Positions 37,421 to 45,379 of a DNA stretch of 64,000 nucleotides are shown in pieces. Both the position numbers and the translations under genes were made by a program. The DNA comes from Pseudomonas mucidolens (GTDB lineage: Bacteria > Pseudomonadota > Gammaproteobacteria > Pseudomonadales > Pseudomonadaceae): assembly GCF_900106045.1 (NCBI RefSeq), contig NZ_LT629802.1:1426001-1490000 (forward strand). Reading direction: 5' to 3'. Within the stretch, counting starts at the first letter, position 1, and every line of letters begins with the position of its first letter. The notes under the pieces were generated by a model. That model searched no databases and had not been told where the DNA came from. It saw only the letters and a list, made by a program, of their open reading frames with translations.

Positions 37421-37444
37421 TGTGAGAGCGGATTCGCTCTCACA
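37421..37444. terminator. Hairpin after the acyl-CoA ligase gene
   Basis: Ten-base perfect stem TGTGAGAGCG / CGCTCTCACA with loop GATT, 15 bases after the ligase stop. No adjacent T run on the + strand. Confidence 0.5.
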
Positions 37445-37486
37445 TGAGGTGTGGGTTTTACCACTCTCGTGCATTCTTCCAATCAG

Positions 37487-37865
37487 CACAAAGGGGACCC
37501 GAAGGTCCCCTTTAATTTGTCGTTGCCGTGCTCTTTTTTTATTATTGAGGGGCGGTCTGTTGTTGTTTTTGTCAACCGTGGCCCTTTACCGCTATTTTTT
37601 TGGCGATCCCCATCCGGGATCAAGAGCAAACGTATTTTTTTGAGCGCTGATCTGCTTTTTCGCACACGATCCAACCAGTGGGTAGCTACCTTGGGGTAGT
37701 TTTATTGTTCTCTTCCCGGTTGCGAGTAGCGGCATCTGCCGTACCCTGAAAAGCCTATCTTCTCCAAAAAAATCTGTTAGCTGCGTCTCTGTCGTGTTGT
37801 TTTTGTTATGTCAGAGTCGGTACGTCTTATTTTTATTAGGTTTGGCGCTTTTTATTCTTGTTATG
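37487..37865 (-). ncRNA. crcY: CrcY-type regulatory RNA (Hfq/Crc sink)
   Basis: The AT-rich gap between the acyl-CoA ligase and HMG-CoA lyase genes is where I recall crcY in P. putida. On the - strand it shows the CrcZ/CrcY hallmarks: repeated A-rich AANAANAA motifs (AACAATAAAAC, AACAAAAACAACAACAG, AATAATAAAAAAAG, AATAAAAATAAG) that bind Hfq with Crc, and a terminal hairpin AAAGGGGACC / GGTCCCCTTT with TTCG loop at 37490-37513. A sigma-54 promoter lies upstream. The RNA sequesters Hfq/Crc and relieves catabolite repression. The 5' end is estimated at 12 bases after the promoter; about 380 nt. Confidence 0.85.
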
Positions 37866-37875
37866 CCAAAGAGAT

Positions 37876-37891
37876 AGCAGAAGCCGTGCCA
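37876..37891 (-). promoter_or_regulatory. Sigma-54 promoter of crcY
   Basis: On the - strand TGGCACGGCTTCTGCT: the -24 GG and -12 GC with exactly ten bases between, one mismatch to consensus at the -12 TTGC. CbrB is the expected activator. Confidence 0.75.
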
Positions 37892-37974
37892 ACTTTATAA
37901 AGTTGTTTAAAATCAACGGCTTAGTATTTTTTGTCGAAATTTATTTCAGTGAATGCGACAAAGTATGTTCCCGC

Positions 37975-38023
37975 GTTACCCGTTGCGTCTCTGCGCGGTA
38001 ACACATTGTCACATGCAGGTTAC
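37975..38023. promoter_or_regulatory. Candidate CbrB enhancer region upstream of crcY
   Basis: Three half-sites: GTTAC at 37975-37979, GTAAC at 37998-38002, GTTAC at 38019-38023, i.e. 110-158 bases upstream of the estimated crcY start and just beyond the liuE stop. CbrB sites in crcZ/crcY promoters have GTTAC/GTAAC symmetry. Spacing differs from the palindrome I remember, so this is tentative. Confidence 0.45.
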
Positions 38024-38923
38024 TCATCGGGCGGTACGTGCCTTGACCACGCGCGAGCCGGTAGGGCGACCCAATACGCCACTGATCTGTTGGCCGGCCA
38101 GGATCAGCTGCTCCAGGTCGACCCCGGTCTTGATCCCCAGGCCATCGAGCAGGTACAGCACGTCTTCGGTGGCGACGTTACCGCTAGCGCCCTTGGCATA
38201 CGGACAGCCGCCGAGTCCGGCGATGGAACTGTCGAATACCTGGATCCCTTCCAGAAGACTGGCGTAGATATTGGCAATGGCCTGACCGTAGGTGTCATGG
38301 AAGTGCCCGGCCAGTTTGTCCCGGGGGACGTCTTTACCGACCACTTCGAACAAGCGCCGGGTCGCGCCCGCAGTGCCGGTGCCGATGGTGTCGCCCAGAG
38401 ACACTTCATAGCAGCCCATGGCATACAACTCGCGAGCGACGGCGGCGACTTGTTCCGGTGCAACCGTGCCTTCGTACGGGCAGCCCAGCACGCAGGACAC
38501 ATACCCGCGCACGGTCACGCCATGCTGTTTGGCCGCCGCCATGATCGGCGCGAAACGCTCCAGGCTTTCGTTGATGGAGCAATTGATATTGCGCTGGGAG
38601 AAGGCTTCTGAGGCGGCCGCAAACACCGCGACTTCTTTGACGCCGGCCGCCATTGCATCTTCGAACCCCCGCAGGTTCGGCGCGAGTGCACCGTACTTGA
38701 CACCGACCTTGCGCTGAATCTGGGCGAACACCTCGGCGGAGCCGGCCATTTGCGGCACCCATTTGGGCGACACGAAACTGCCCACTTCGATATAACTCAG
38801 GCCTGCGGCGGTCAAGGCGTCCACCAGGTTGACCTTGTCCGCGACGCTGATGGGCTGTGCTTCATTTTGCAGGCCGTCGCGAGGACCGACTTCCACCAGC
38901 CGCACGTGTGAAGGGAGGGACAT
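38024..38923 (-). CDS. liuE: Hydroxymethylglutaryl-CoA lyase
   Basis: 299 residues, TIM-barrel lyase that splits HMG-CoA into acetoacetate and acetyl-CoA, the last step of leucine catabolism. Motifs: VEVGPRDGLQNEAQPI, GLSYIEVGSFVSPKWVPQM, LAGHFHDTYGQAIANI (metal-binding His) and GLGGCPYAKGASGNVATED with the active-site Cys. Also known as mvaB. Directly follows liuR (12-base gap), likely in one operon. Confidence 0.95.
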   Translation of the reverse strand: MSLPSHVRLVEVGPRDGLQNEAQPISVADKVNLVDALTAAGLSYIEVGSFVSPKWVPQMAGSAEVFAQIQRKVGVKYGALAPNLRGFEDAMAAGVKEVAVFAAASEAFSQRNINCSINESLERFAPIMAAAKQHGVTVRGYVSCVLGCPYEGTVAPEQVAAVARELYAMGCYEVSLGDTIGTGTAGATRRLFEVVGKDVPRDKLAGHFHDTYGQAIANIYASLLEGIQVFDSSIAGLGGCPYAKGASGNVATEDVLYLLDGLGIKTGVDLEQLILAGQQISGVLGRPTGSRVVKARTAR

Positions 38924-38935
38924 GTCAGCTACCTC

Positions 38936-39334
38936 TTATGAGTGGTCGATCTGGTTTTGCAGAGTTTGTTGCAGCGCGTGGGTGCAGCGCTCTTCGGCGG
39001 TGTCCAGTTCCAGTTTCATCTGTTCGATGTCCAGCAGTTGTTGCTCCAGTTGTTCGCGGCGCTCGGTGATTTTTGCCAGCATGCTGTGCAACTGTTTCTG
39101 ATTGCCGCTGGATGGGTCGTAGAGTTCGATCAGCTCGCGGCATTCGGCCAGGGAAAAACCGATGCGCTTGCCCCGCAGGATCAGCTTCAGGCTGACCTTG
39201 TCCCGTGGCGAATAAACGCGCTCCTGGCCCCGTCGTTTCGGGGTCAGGAGACCTTGTTCCTCATAGAAACGAATGGCGCGGGTGGTGATGTCGAGCTCGC
39301 GGGCGAGGTCGGAGATGCTGTAGGTCGTGCTCAT
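38936..39334 (-). CDS. liuR: MerR-family regulator LiuR
   Basis: 132 residues from ATG 39334 (MSTTYSISDLARELDITTRA); a TTG 12 bases upstream is also in frame. N-terminal MerR helix-turn-helix (ISDLARELDITTRAIRFYEE), wing, then a long coiled-coil dimerisation helix (QKQLHSMLAKITERREQLEQ). No metal-binding cysteine cluster, so it presumably senses an acyl-CoA. A perfect palindrome precedes the gene, suggesting autoregulation; similar sites lie in the liuA control region. Confidence 0.92.
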   Translation of the reverse strand: MSTTYSISDLARELDITTRAIRFYEEQGLLTPKRRGQERVYSPRDKVSLKLILRGKRIGFSLAECRELIELYDPSSGNQKQLHSMLAKITERREQLEQQLLDIEQMKLELDTAEERCTHALQQTLQNQIDHS

Positions 39335-39375
39335 GGGGGCGCTCAAGAAAGTCTTGGCGCTAAGCTAATGGCTGC

Positions 39376-39391
39376 TTGACGTATACGTCAA
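39376..39391. promoter_or_regulatory. LiuR operator upstream of liuR-liuE
   Basis: Perfect 16-bp palindrome TTGACGTATACGTCAA, 42 bases before the liuR start. Shares the (T)ACGT...ACGT(A) core with the two sites before liuA. Confidence 0.7.
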
Positions 39392-39488
39392 GCGCATCAC
39401 CTGCTTTGATGCGCGATGGTTTACCTGGGGCAAGCCTTAATGCCGTTCAGTGAAGTCGGTGAAGCCCCCTCGCCACAGGACAAGCGTG

Positions 39489-40424
39489 TCAGGCCTGTTG
39501 TTTGTCCAGCTTCTTCTCATGGGCGGTGACCTGCTGGCACAACTCAATCATCTGCTCACGCATCCAGCGGTTGGCCGGGTCCTGGTCGGTGCTTTCGTGC
39601 CAATACAAGTGTGTCTCCACTGACGGAACGTCATTGACCGGCAGGTTGAATGATTGCAGTTCGTTACGTCGGGCAAAGCGCTCGGGTACGGTCATCACCA
39701 TGTCGGTTTGCTGCAACACTTGCGAGGCCATCAAATAATGCTGTGAACGCAGGGCGATCTTGCGCTGAATGCCCATTTTGCCCAGGGCCAGATCGACATG
39801 CCCGAGGCCATTGCGGCGGCTGGAGATATGAATGTGGGTCAGGGAAAGGTAATCATCCAGGCTCAGCTTTTCCTTGCTCGCCATGGGATGCCCCTTGCGC
39901 ATCGCACACACGTAGCGGTCTTCCATCAGCTTGACGTGGCGTACCTGAGGGTCGGTGTTAAGCGGCGCATCCACGGCGAAGTCCAGGCGACCGGCGGCCA
40001 ATTCCTTGGTGGTTTCCCGCCGCTTGGACAGGAAACTCTCGATCACCACGGTGGGCGCCAGGCGGCGCAGGCGCTGGAATAATGGGGGCAGGATCACCGC
40101 CTCGGTGAGGTCGGTCATGCTGATGCGATAGGTCTTGGCCGCCTGCTGCGGGTTGAAAATGCGGCTTTCCTGCACCGATACCCGCAGCAATGACAAGGCA
40201 TTGCGCACCGGACCGATGATGTTCTGCGCCATCGGCGTAGGCACCATGCCCTGGGCGGTGCGCACGAACAACGGGTCGTTGAACGTCTCGCGCAGGCGTG
40301 CCAGAGCGTTCGATACCGCGGGTTGGGTGATCCCGACGATTTGCCCGGCGCGGGTCAGGTTGGCTTCGGTATAGATCGCGTCAAAGACGATGAAGAGGTT
40401 GAGGTCGACCTTGCTCAGATTCAT
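39489..40424 (-). CDS. LysR-family transcriptional regulator
   Basis: 311 residues. N-terminal helix-turn-helix (VDLNLFIVFDAIYTEANLTR, GITQPAVSNALARLRETFND) and substrate-binding domain of the NodD/SyrM-like branch (RISMTDLTEAVILPPLFQRL). Divergent from an acyl-CoA dehydrogenase gene across a 150-base gap with an inverted repeat, so it probably regulates that gene. Effector unknown. Confidence 0.9.
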   Translation of the reverse strand: MNLSKVDLNLFIVFDAIYTEANLTRAGQIVGITQPAVSNALARLRETFNDPLFVRTAQGMVPTPMAQNIIGPVRNALSLLRVSVQESRIFNPQQAAKTYRISMTDLTEAVILPPLFQRLRRLAPTVVIESFLSKRRETTKELAAGRLDFAVDAPLNTDPQVRHVKLMEDRYVCAMRKGHPMASKEKLSLDDYLSLTHIHISSRRNGLGHVDLALGKMGIQRKIALRSQHYLMASQVLQQTDMVMTVPERFARRNELQSFNLPVNDVPSVETHLYWHESTDQDPANRWMREQMIELCQQVTAHEKKLDKQQA

Positions 40425-40457
40425 TTCACAGCGCTCTTATTGTTGGATAGCCATAGG

Positions 40458-40472
40458 CCGATCATATATCGG
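40458..40472. promoter_or_regulatory. Candidate LysR operator in the regulator/acyl-CoA dehydrogenase gap
   Basis: Inverted repeat CCGAT-N5-ATCGG, 34 bases from the LysR start and about 100 from the dehydrogenase start. LysR sites often have T-N11-A dyads of this size. Confidence 0.4.
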
Positions 40473-40574
40473 TGATGAATGTTAATACACGCCGAGAATA
40501 GGCTAGGTTAATTTTCGTAGCTGTTCTAGCATCGATTGCATGACCCAAACAACCTGCCAAGAAGGTAGCCGATC

Positions 40575-41804
40575 ATGGATTTCGCTTATTCGCCCAAGGT
40601 TCAGGAACTGCGTGAGCGCGTCACCGCATTCATGGATGCTTACGTTTACCCTGCCGAGCCAGTGTTTGAACGCCAGGTCAGCGAAGGCGACCGCTGGCAA
40701 CCCACCGCCATCATGGAAGAGCTTAAAGCCAAGGCCAAAGCCGAAGGTTTGTGGAACCTGTTCCTGCCGGAATCCGAGTTGGGGGCCGGCCTGACCAACC
40801 TCGAATACGCACCTTTGGCGGAAATCATGGGCCGCTCTTTGTTGGGGCCGGAACCGTTCAACTGTTCAGCGCCCGACACCGGCAATATGGAAGTGCTGGT
40901 GCGCTACGCCAACGAAGAGCAGAAACAGCGCTGGCTCGAACCTTTGCTGCGCGGCGAGATCCGCTCGGCATTCGCCATGACCGAGCCGGATGTCGCTTCT
41001 TCCGACGCTACCAATATGGCGGCCCGGGCGGAACGCAATGGCGACGAGTGGGTGATCAACGGTAAAAAATGGTGGACCTCCGGTGCCTGTGATCCGCGCT
41101 GCAAGATCCTGATCTTCATGGGCTTGAGCAACCCCGACGCGCCGCGCCATCAACAACATTCGATGATCCTGGTGCCGGTGGATACGCCAGGCGTGAAGAT
41201 CGTGCGTCCGTTGCCGGTCTTCGGTTACGACGATGCTCCCCATGGCCACGCCGAGGTACTGTTCGAGGACGTTCGGGTGCCTTATGAAAACGTGCTGTTA
41301 GGCGAGGGCCGTGGTTTTGAAATTGCCCAGGGTCGCCTTGGCCCGGGGCGAATTCACCATTGCATGCGTTCCATCGGGATGGCCGAGCGGGCGCTGGAGT
41401 TGATGTGCAAGCGCTCGGTCAGCCGTACGGCGTTCGGCAAACCATTGGCGCGGTTGGGGGGTAATATCGACAAGATTGCCGATTCACGGATGGAGATCGA
41501 CATGGCACGCCTGCTGACGTTGAAAGCGGCGTACATGATGGACACTGTCGGCAACAAAGTGGCGAAAAGCGAAATCGCCCAGATCAAGGTGGTGGCGCCG
41601 AACGTCGCGTTGAAAGTCATTGATCGGGCCATCCAGATCCATGGCGGTGCCGGGGTTTCCAACGACTTCCCGCTGGCCTACATGTATGCGATGCAGCGTA
41701 CCCTGCGCCTGGCCGACGGCCCCGATGAAGTACACCGGGCGGCGATCGGCAAGTTCGAGATCGGCAAATATGTGCCTCGCGAGATGATGCGTAGCGGGCA
41801 GTAG
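40575..41804 (+). CDS. Acyl-CoA dehydrogenase family protein
   Basis: 409 residues ([20 protein letters not shown]). FAD enzyme with [15 protein letters not shown] and [21 protein letters not shown]-terminal [20 protein letters not shown]. The [11 protein letters not shown] signature and length match the ACAD10/11-like bacterial group more than short-chain dehydrogenases. Substrate unknown; neighbouring LysR gene suggests induction by a specific acid. Good ribosome-binding region (AAGAAGG) upstream. Confidence 0.9.
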   Translation: MDFAYSPKVQELRERVTAFMDAYVYPAEPVFERQVSEGDRWQPTAIMEELKAKAKAEGLWNLFLPESELGAGLTNLEYAPLAEIMGRSLLGPEPFNCSAPDTGNMEVLVRYANEEQKQRWLEPLLRGEIRSAFAMTEPDVASSDATNMAARAERNGDEWVINGKKWWTSGACDPRCKILIFMGLSNPDAPRHQQHSMILVPVDTPGVKIVRPLPVFGYDDAPHGHAEVLFEDVRVPYENVLLGEGRGFEIAQGRLGPGRIHHCMRSIGMAERALELMCKRSVSRTAFGKPLARLGGNIDKIADSRMEIDMARLLTLKAAYMMDTVGNKVAKSEIAQIKVVAPNVALKVIDRAIQIHGGAGVSNDFPLAYMYAMQRTLRLADGPDEVHRAAIGKFEIGKYVPREMMRSGQ

Positions 41805-41821
41805 TCCTGAGGTAAAGCGCT

Positions 41822-41990
41822 CCTCGGCCATCCATGGCCGGGGTGCAACAGAGCCGCCTTCTGTAGGAGCGAGCTTGCTCGCGAAAAACCTGAGATCGCC
41901 TCGGGGTGCCAGATTTCCCGCGTCATCGTTAACGACCTTCGCGAGCAAGCTTGCTCCTACAGGCGGGGCACGGTTACAAAAAAATCAGGT
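41822..41990. repeat. REPIN copy 1 (two inverted REP sequences)
   Basis: GTAGGAGCGAGCTTGCTCGC at 41863 and its inverse ending CTCCTAC at 41960, separated by about 52 bases. The whole 169-base unit is repeated 200 bases downstream with few differences. REP palindromes of this type are common in P. fluorescens. Confidence 0.9.
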
Positions 41991-42021
41991 CGGCGCGTTC
42001 TGCGCCAGGCCGAACTCGGCA

Positions 42022-42190
42022 CCTCGGCCATCCATGGCCGGGGTGCAACAGAGCCGCCGTCTGTAGGCGCGAGCTTGCTCGCGAAAAACCTGAGAGCGCC
42101 TCGGGGTGCCAGATTTCCCGCGTTATCGTTAACGACCTTCGCGAGCAAGCTCGCTCCTACAGGTGGGGCACGGTTACGAAAAAATCAGGT
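42022..42190. repeat. REPIN copy 2, tandem duplicate
   Basis: Repeat of 41822-41990 with about six substitutions, including one in the 5' REP (GTAGGCGCGAGC instead of GTAGGAGCGAGC) and a compensating look in the 3' REP (GCTCGCTCC). Sits against the 3' end of the next gene. No gene lies between 41805 and 42227. Confidence 0.9.
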
Positions 42191-42227
42191 AATCAGGTCG
42201 GCTACCAGGCCCCCACAACCACATCCC

Positions 42228-43565
42228 TCAATACACCCAAACCTCCACCCGCCGGTTCTTGATCCGACCGCCATCCGCGGTATTTGCCGCCATCGGCATC
42301 TGCGCGCCGAATCCGCGTATATCACGCATCACCACGCCACTCTTGACCAGTTCCCGGCGTACCGCCATCGCGCGCAGCTTCGACAGCAGGGCCGCACGCT
42401 CGGGATCACTCTTGGCATCGCCAAAACCCACGAGTGTCACCCGTTTGTCCTGTTTGCCGTGGCGCTTTATATAGGCCACCACTCGCAGCAAGTCCTGACG
42501 CGCCTTGTTGTCCAGGCTCGCGCTGCCTTCCTCGAAACGAAAGTTCACGGTCAGCCGCTGGGCTTCGCGGGTGATCGCCTGGTAGTCATCGGGCATCGGC
42601 GCCCGGGGTTCTACCGCAATGGCTTGCACCTGTTGCGCGATAAAGCCGTTGGCGGCGACGATCGCTTGCCCCTTGTCGCTCTGGGCGAAATTCACCAGCG
42701 CCTTGGCCCACGGGTTCTCGCCAATGGGTGGCAGGTAGAAAAACAACCGACGCGACAACGGGTAGTCCTCGGTAGCGATCAGGCTGTTCAATGGCAACAT
42801 TGGCTGTGAGTCACCATCGCTGATCGCCACGACCTTGGCCTGGCGTACGTAAGGCAAACCGATAAAGCCGATGCCCTGAGGGTCGCGGCTGACCGCATCC
42901 GATAGTTGTTCGCTGGATTCGAAACGTTGGGCCTCACGCACCAGCACTTTGCCACGCTGGCTGAGTACCAGCTCTTTAAAGGTGTCATAGGTTCCGGACT
43001 GATCATCTCGGGCGTACAGATTGATTCGTCCACCCGCACCGCCCAGGTGCTCCCAACTGTCCACCTCACCGCTGAAAATCCGCGCCAGTTGCTCGGTGTC
43101 CAAGGTGTCCAGCGGGTTGTGCGGATGGACAATGATCGCCAAGCCATCAATGGCGATCACCTGTTCCGCCTCAGGCGCTTTCAGGTCGCCGAGGCTTTCC
43201 AGTGCCACCAGTTCACTGTCTTTGATGGGGCGGGACGAGGCGACCAGGTCGGTGCTGGCGGTTTCCAGCGCCGCGAAGCCGGTGCTGGAACCGTGGGCGG
43301 TGACCTCCACGCTGACCGTTCGGCCCTGGTGAGTTTTGCCGATGATGAGCTGTTCATTGGCATGCTCGGACGCTGAGTTGTGAATCGTCTTCAATCCCTG
43401 TTGCTCCATCAGTCCTTTGACCAGCGCCGGGCCCAGCGCCGCGCCAATCGTGTTGGAACCCTGAATACGCAACGCCGGACCGTGATCGGGCAAGGGCAGC
43501 GGGGTGGCGGAGGCGGTAAAGGGAAGTGTGCTGAGCAGGATCAGCAGGGAGAGAACACGCGGCAT
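42228..43565 (-). CDS. PstS-like periplasmic binding protein fused to an OmpA C-terminal domain
   Basis: 445 residues from ATG 43565 (MPRVLSLLILLSTLPFTASA), a Sec signal peptide. Residues about 30-320 resemble PBP-like domain 2 of phosphate-binding PstS proteins (LRIQGSNTIGAALGPALVKG, ARDDQSGTYDTFKELVL, SRDPQGIGFIGLPYVRQA). Residues about 335-445 form an OmpA-like peptidoglycan-binding domain (VNFRFEEGSASLDNKARQDL, TLVGFGDAKSD, KNRRVEVWVY). Periplasmic and probably cell-wall bound. Phosphate binding is a guess. GAAGG precedes the start. Confidence 0.85.
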   Translation of the reverse strand: MPRVLSLLILLSTLPFTASATPLPLPDHGPALRIQGSNTIGAALGPALVKGLMEQQGLKTIHNSASEHANEQLIIGKTHQGRTVSVEVTAHGSSTGFAALETASTDLVASSRPIKDSELVALESLGDLKAPEAEQVIAIDGLAIIVHPHNPLDTLDTEQLARIFSGEVDSWEHLGGAGGRINLYARDDQSGTYDTFKELVLSQRGKVLVREAQRFESSEQLSDAVSRDPQGIGFIGLPYVRQAKVVAISDGDSQPMLPLNSLIATEDYPLSRRLFFYLPPIGENPWAKALVNFAQSDKGQAIVAANGFIAQQVQAIAVEPRAPMPDDYQAITREAQRLTVNFRFEEGSASLDNKARQDLLRVVAYIKRHGKQDKRVTLVGFGDAKSDPERAALLSKLRAMAVRRELVKSGVVMRDIRGFGAQMPMAANTADGGRIKNRRVEVWVY

Positions 43566-43663
43566 CGTGCCGGCACCTTCTTTAGACAAAGGGAGTGCCG
43601 GCAGATTAAGTCAGCGGTATTGCACAAATGTGACGGTGGCGGCGTTTCGCCGCCGACGGTCGA

Positions 43664-44476
43664 TCAGCTCAATTCGAGCCAGATCGGCGCATGATCAGAG
43701 GGCTTTTCCAGGCCGCGCAGTTCATAGTCCACGCCGGCATCCTTGACCCGCGGCAACAAGCCATTGGACGCCATGATCAAATCAATGCGCAGGCCTCGCT
43801 TGGGATCGTCTTCAAAACCCCGGCTGCGGTAGTCGAACCAGCTGAAACGGTCTGTCACATCAGGATGCAGATGGCGGAAACTGTCCGTCAGTCCCCAGTT
43901 TTTCAGGCGCGCCATCCATTCACGCTCTTCCGGCAGGAAGCTGCACTTGCCGGTTTTCAGCCAGCGCTTGGCATTCTCGGCACCGATGCCGATATCGCAA
44001 TCTTGCGGGGAGATGTTTACATCACCCATCACCACCACGGCCTGGTCATTGCTGAATCGGGTTTCCAGCAACTGTTGCAGGTCTTCGTAAAAGCGTTGCT
44101 TGGCCGGGAACTTGGTGGGGTGGTCGCGGCTTTCACCTTGGGGGAAATAGCCGTTCATGATGGTGATCGGGTTGCCATTCGCATCGGCGAACGTGCCCCA
44201 GATAAAACGCCGCTGGGCGTCTTCGTCGTCCGCGTCAAAGCCTTTGTTTACCTCGAGCGGCTCCTGGCGAGAGAGAAGGGCGACACCGTAGTGGCCTTTC
44301 TGGCCGTGGTAATACACGTGATAACCCAGGGCCTGGACTTCGGCGAGCGGAAACTGGTCGTCGTGAACCTTGGTTTCCTGCAGGCCGATCACGTCCGGCT
44401 GATGTTTCTCGATCAGTGCCGCCAGCTGATGAGGGCGCGCGCGGAGCCCGTTGATGTTGAAAGAGACGATTTTCAT
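43664..44476 (-). CDS. xthA: Exodeoxyribonuclease III
   Basis: 270 residues, the usual length. EEP-fold nuclease: [29 protein letters not shown] (metal-binding Glu), [16 protein letters not shown] and [10 protein letters not shown] (catalytic His/Asp). Cleaves at AP sites and degrades 3' ends of duplex DNA in base-excision repair. Monocistronic by position. Confidence 0.95.
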   Translation of the reverse strand: MKIVSFNINGLRARPHQLAALIEKHQPDVIGLQETKVHDDQFPLAEVQALGYHVYYHGQKGHYGVALLSRQEPLEVNKGFDADDEDAQRRFIWGTFADANGNPITIMNGYFPQGESRDHPTKFPAKQRFYEDLQQLLETRFSNDQAVVVMGDVNISPQDCDIGIGAENAKRWLKTGKCSFLPEEREWMARLKNWGLTDSFRHLHPDVTDRFSWFDYRSRGFEDDPKRGLRIDLIMASNGLLPRVKDAGVDYELRGLEKPSDHAPIWLELS

Positions 44477-44665
44477 GGTCGGCAGTCCAGACTTGGCAAA
44501 AGGCCGATGCTAGCCGACAAGTCGGACGGGGGCCAGCGTGGCGGTAAGACAGATGCGCTGCTAATGTCCTTCTGACAGCCAACGGCGGGGAACCCGTCAG
44601 CCGCCCCGGGCTCGTACCTATAAGAGCGCAACCTTTTTGAGTCGCGCCCAGGAGATATCACTGAT

Positions 44666-45316
44666 ATGCCGGACACCTCGACCGCCATCGCCCAGATTCA
44701 CCTGCTCGACCGTGGTTATTCCCGCGAAGCCCGTTCCCTGTTGTATCAGGCGTATCGCCATGAACCGACGTTCGCTTACTTGTTCGAGGCGGAACGCGCC
44801 GGGTACGAACACAGAGTACGGACGACGGTGCGAGAATTGGTCAAGCAACACTTTTTCCAGGAGTTGCCGGCCATTGGCCTGTTGGTCAACGACCGCTTGA
44901 TCGGGATCGCCTTGATCGCGCCGCCACAACGGCGTCTGGGAATCACCGAAAGCTGGGCCTGGCAGTTGCGCATGTGGTTGGGCGCCGGGGTCAAGGCGAC
45001 CCGACGTTATCTGGAATACCAACAGGCGGTGCTGGCGTGCCTGCCGTCCGAATCGGTTCATGTATTGCCGTTGCTGGGGATTCACCCGCAATTCCAGGGC
45101 AAGCATTACGGCGAGCAACTGCTTGAAGCCGTGCATAACTGGTGCGCCGAGGATCCCCATTCCCAAGGTGTGGTACTGGACACCGGTAATCCGCTCTACC
45201 TGGAGTTCTACAAGCGTCAAGGGTATGAAGAAGTGGGAGAGGTTGCTGTAGGCCCGATCCTTGAACACGTATTTTTTCACCCAAATCCCCAGGCGTTACA
45301 AACTGCAACGGCTTAA
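44666..45316 (+). CDS. GNAT-family N-acetyltransferase
   Basis: 216 residues. The acetyl-CoA-binding segment is VLPLLGIHPQFQGKHYGEQL followed by the C-terminal VVLDTGNPLYLEFYKRQGYE. Other substrate residues cannot be assigned. Upstream of tamA, which starts 63 bases later; probably a separate unit. Cytoplasmic. Confidence 0.85.
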   Translation: MPDTSTAIAQIHLLDRGYSREARSLLYQAYRHEPTFAYLFEAERAGYEHRVRTTVRELVKQHFFQELPAIGLLVNDRLIGIALIAPPQRRLGITESWAWQLRMWLGAGVKATRRYLEYQQAVLACLPSESVHVLPLLGIHPQFQGKHYGEQLLEAVHNWCAEDPHSQGVVLDTGNPLYLEFYKRQGYEEVGEVAVGPILEHVFFHPNPQALQTATA

Positions 45317-45379
45317 ATAGAATTATTCAGAAAAATCCCGGTTCTAAGATGCTCCTTCGCTCGTGTAGCATCCGCGCCT

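Noticed and set aside
41822-42190. Possible CRISPR array because of repeated palindromic units
   Set aside because: Only two long copies, each with internal REP palindromes; no regular 28-37 base repeats with unique spacers and no cas genes.
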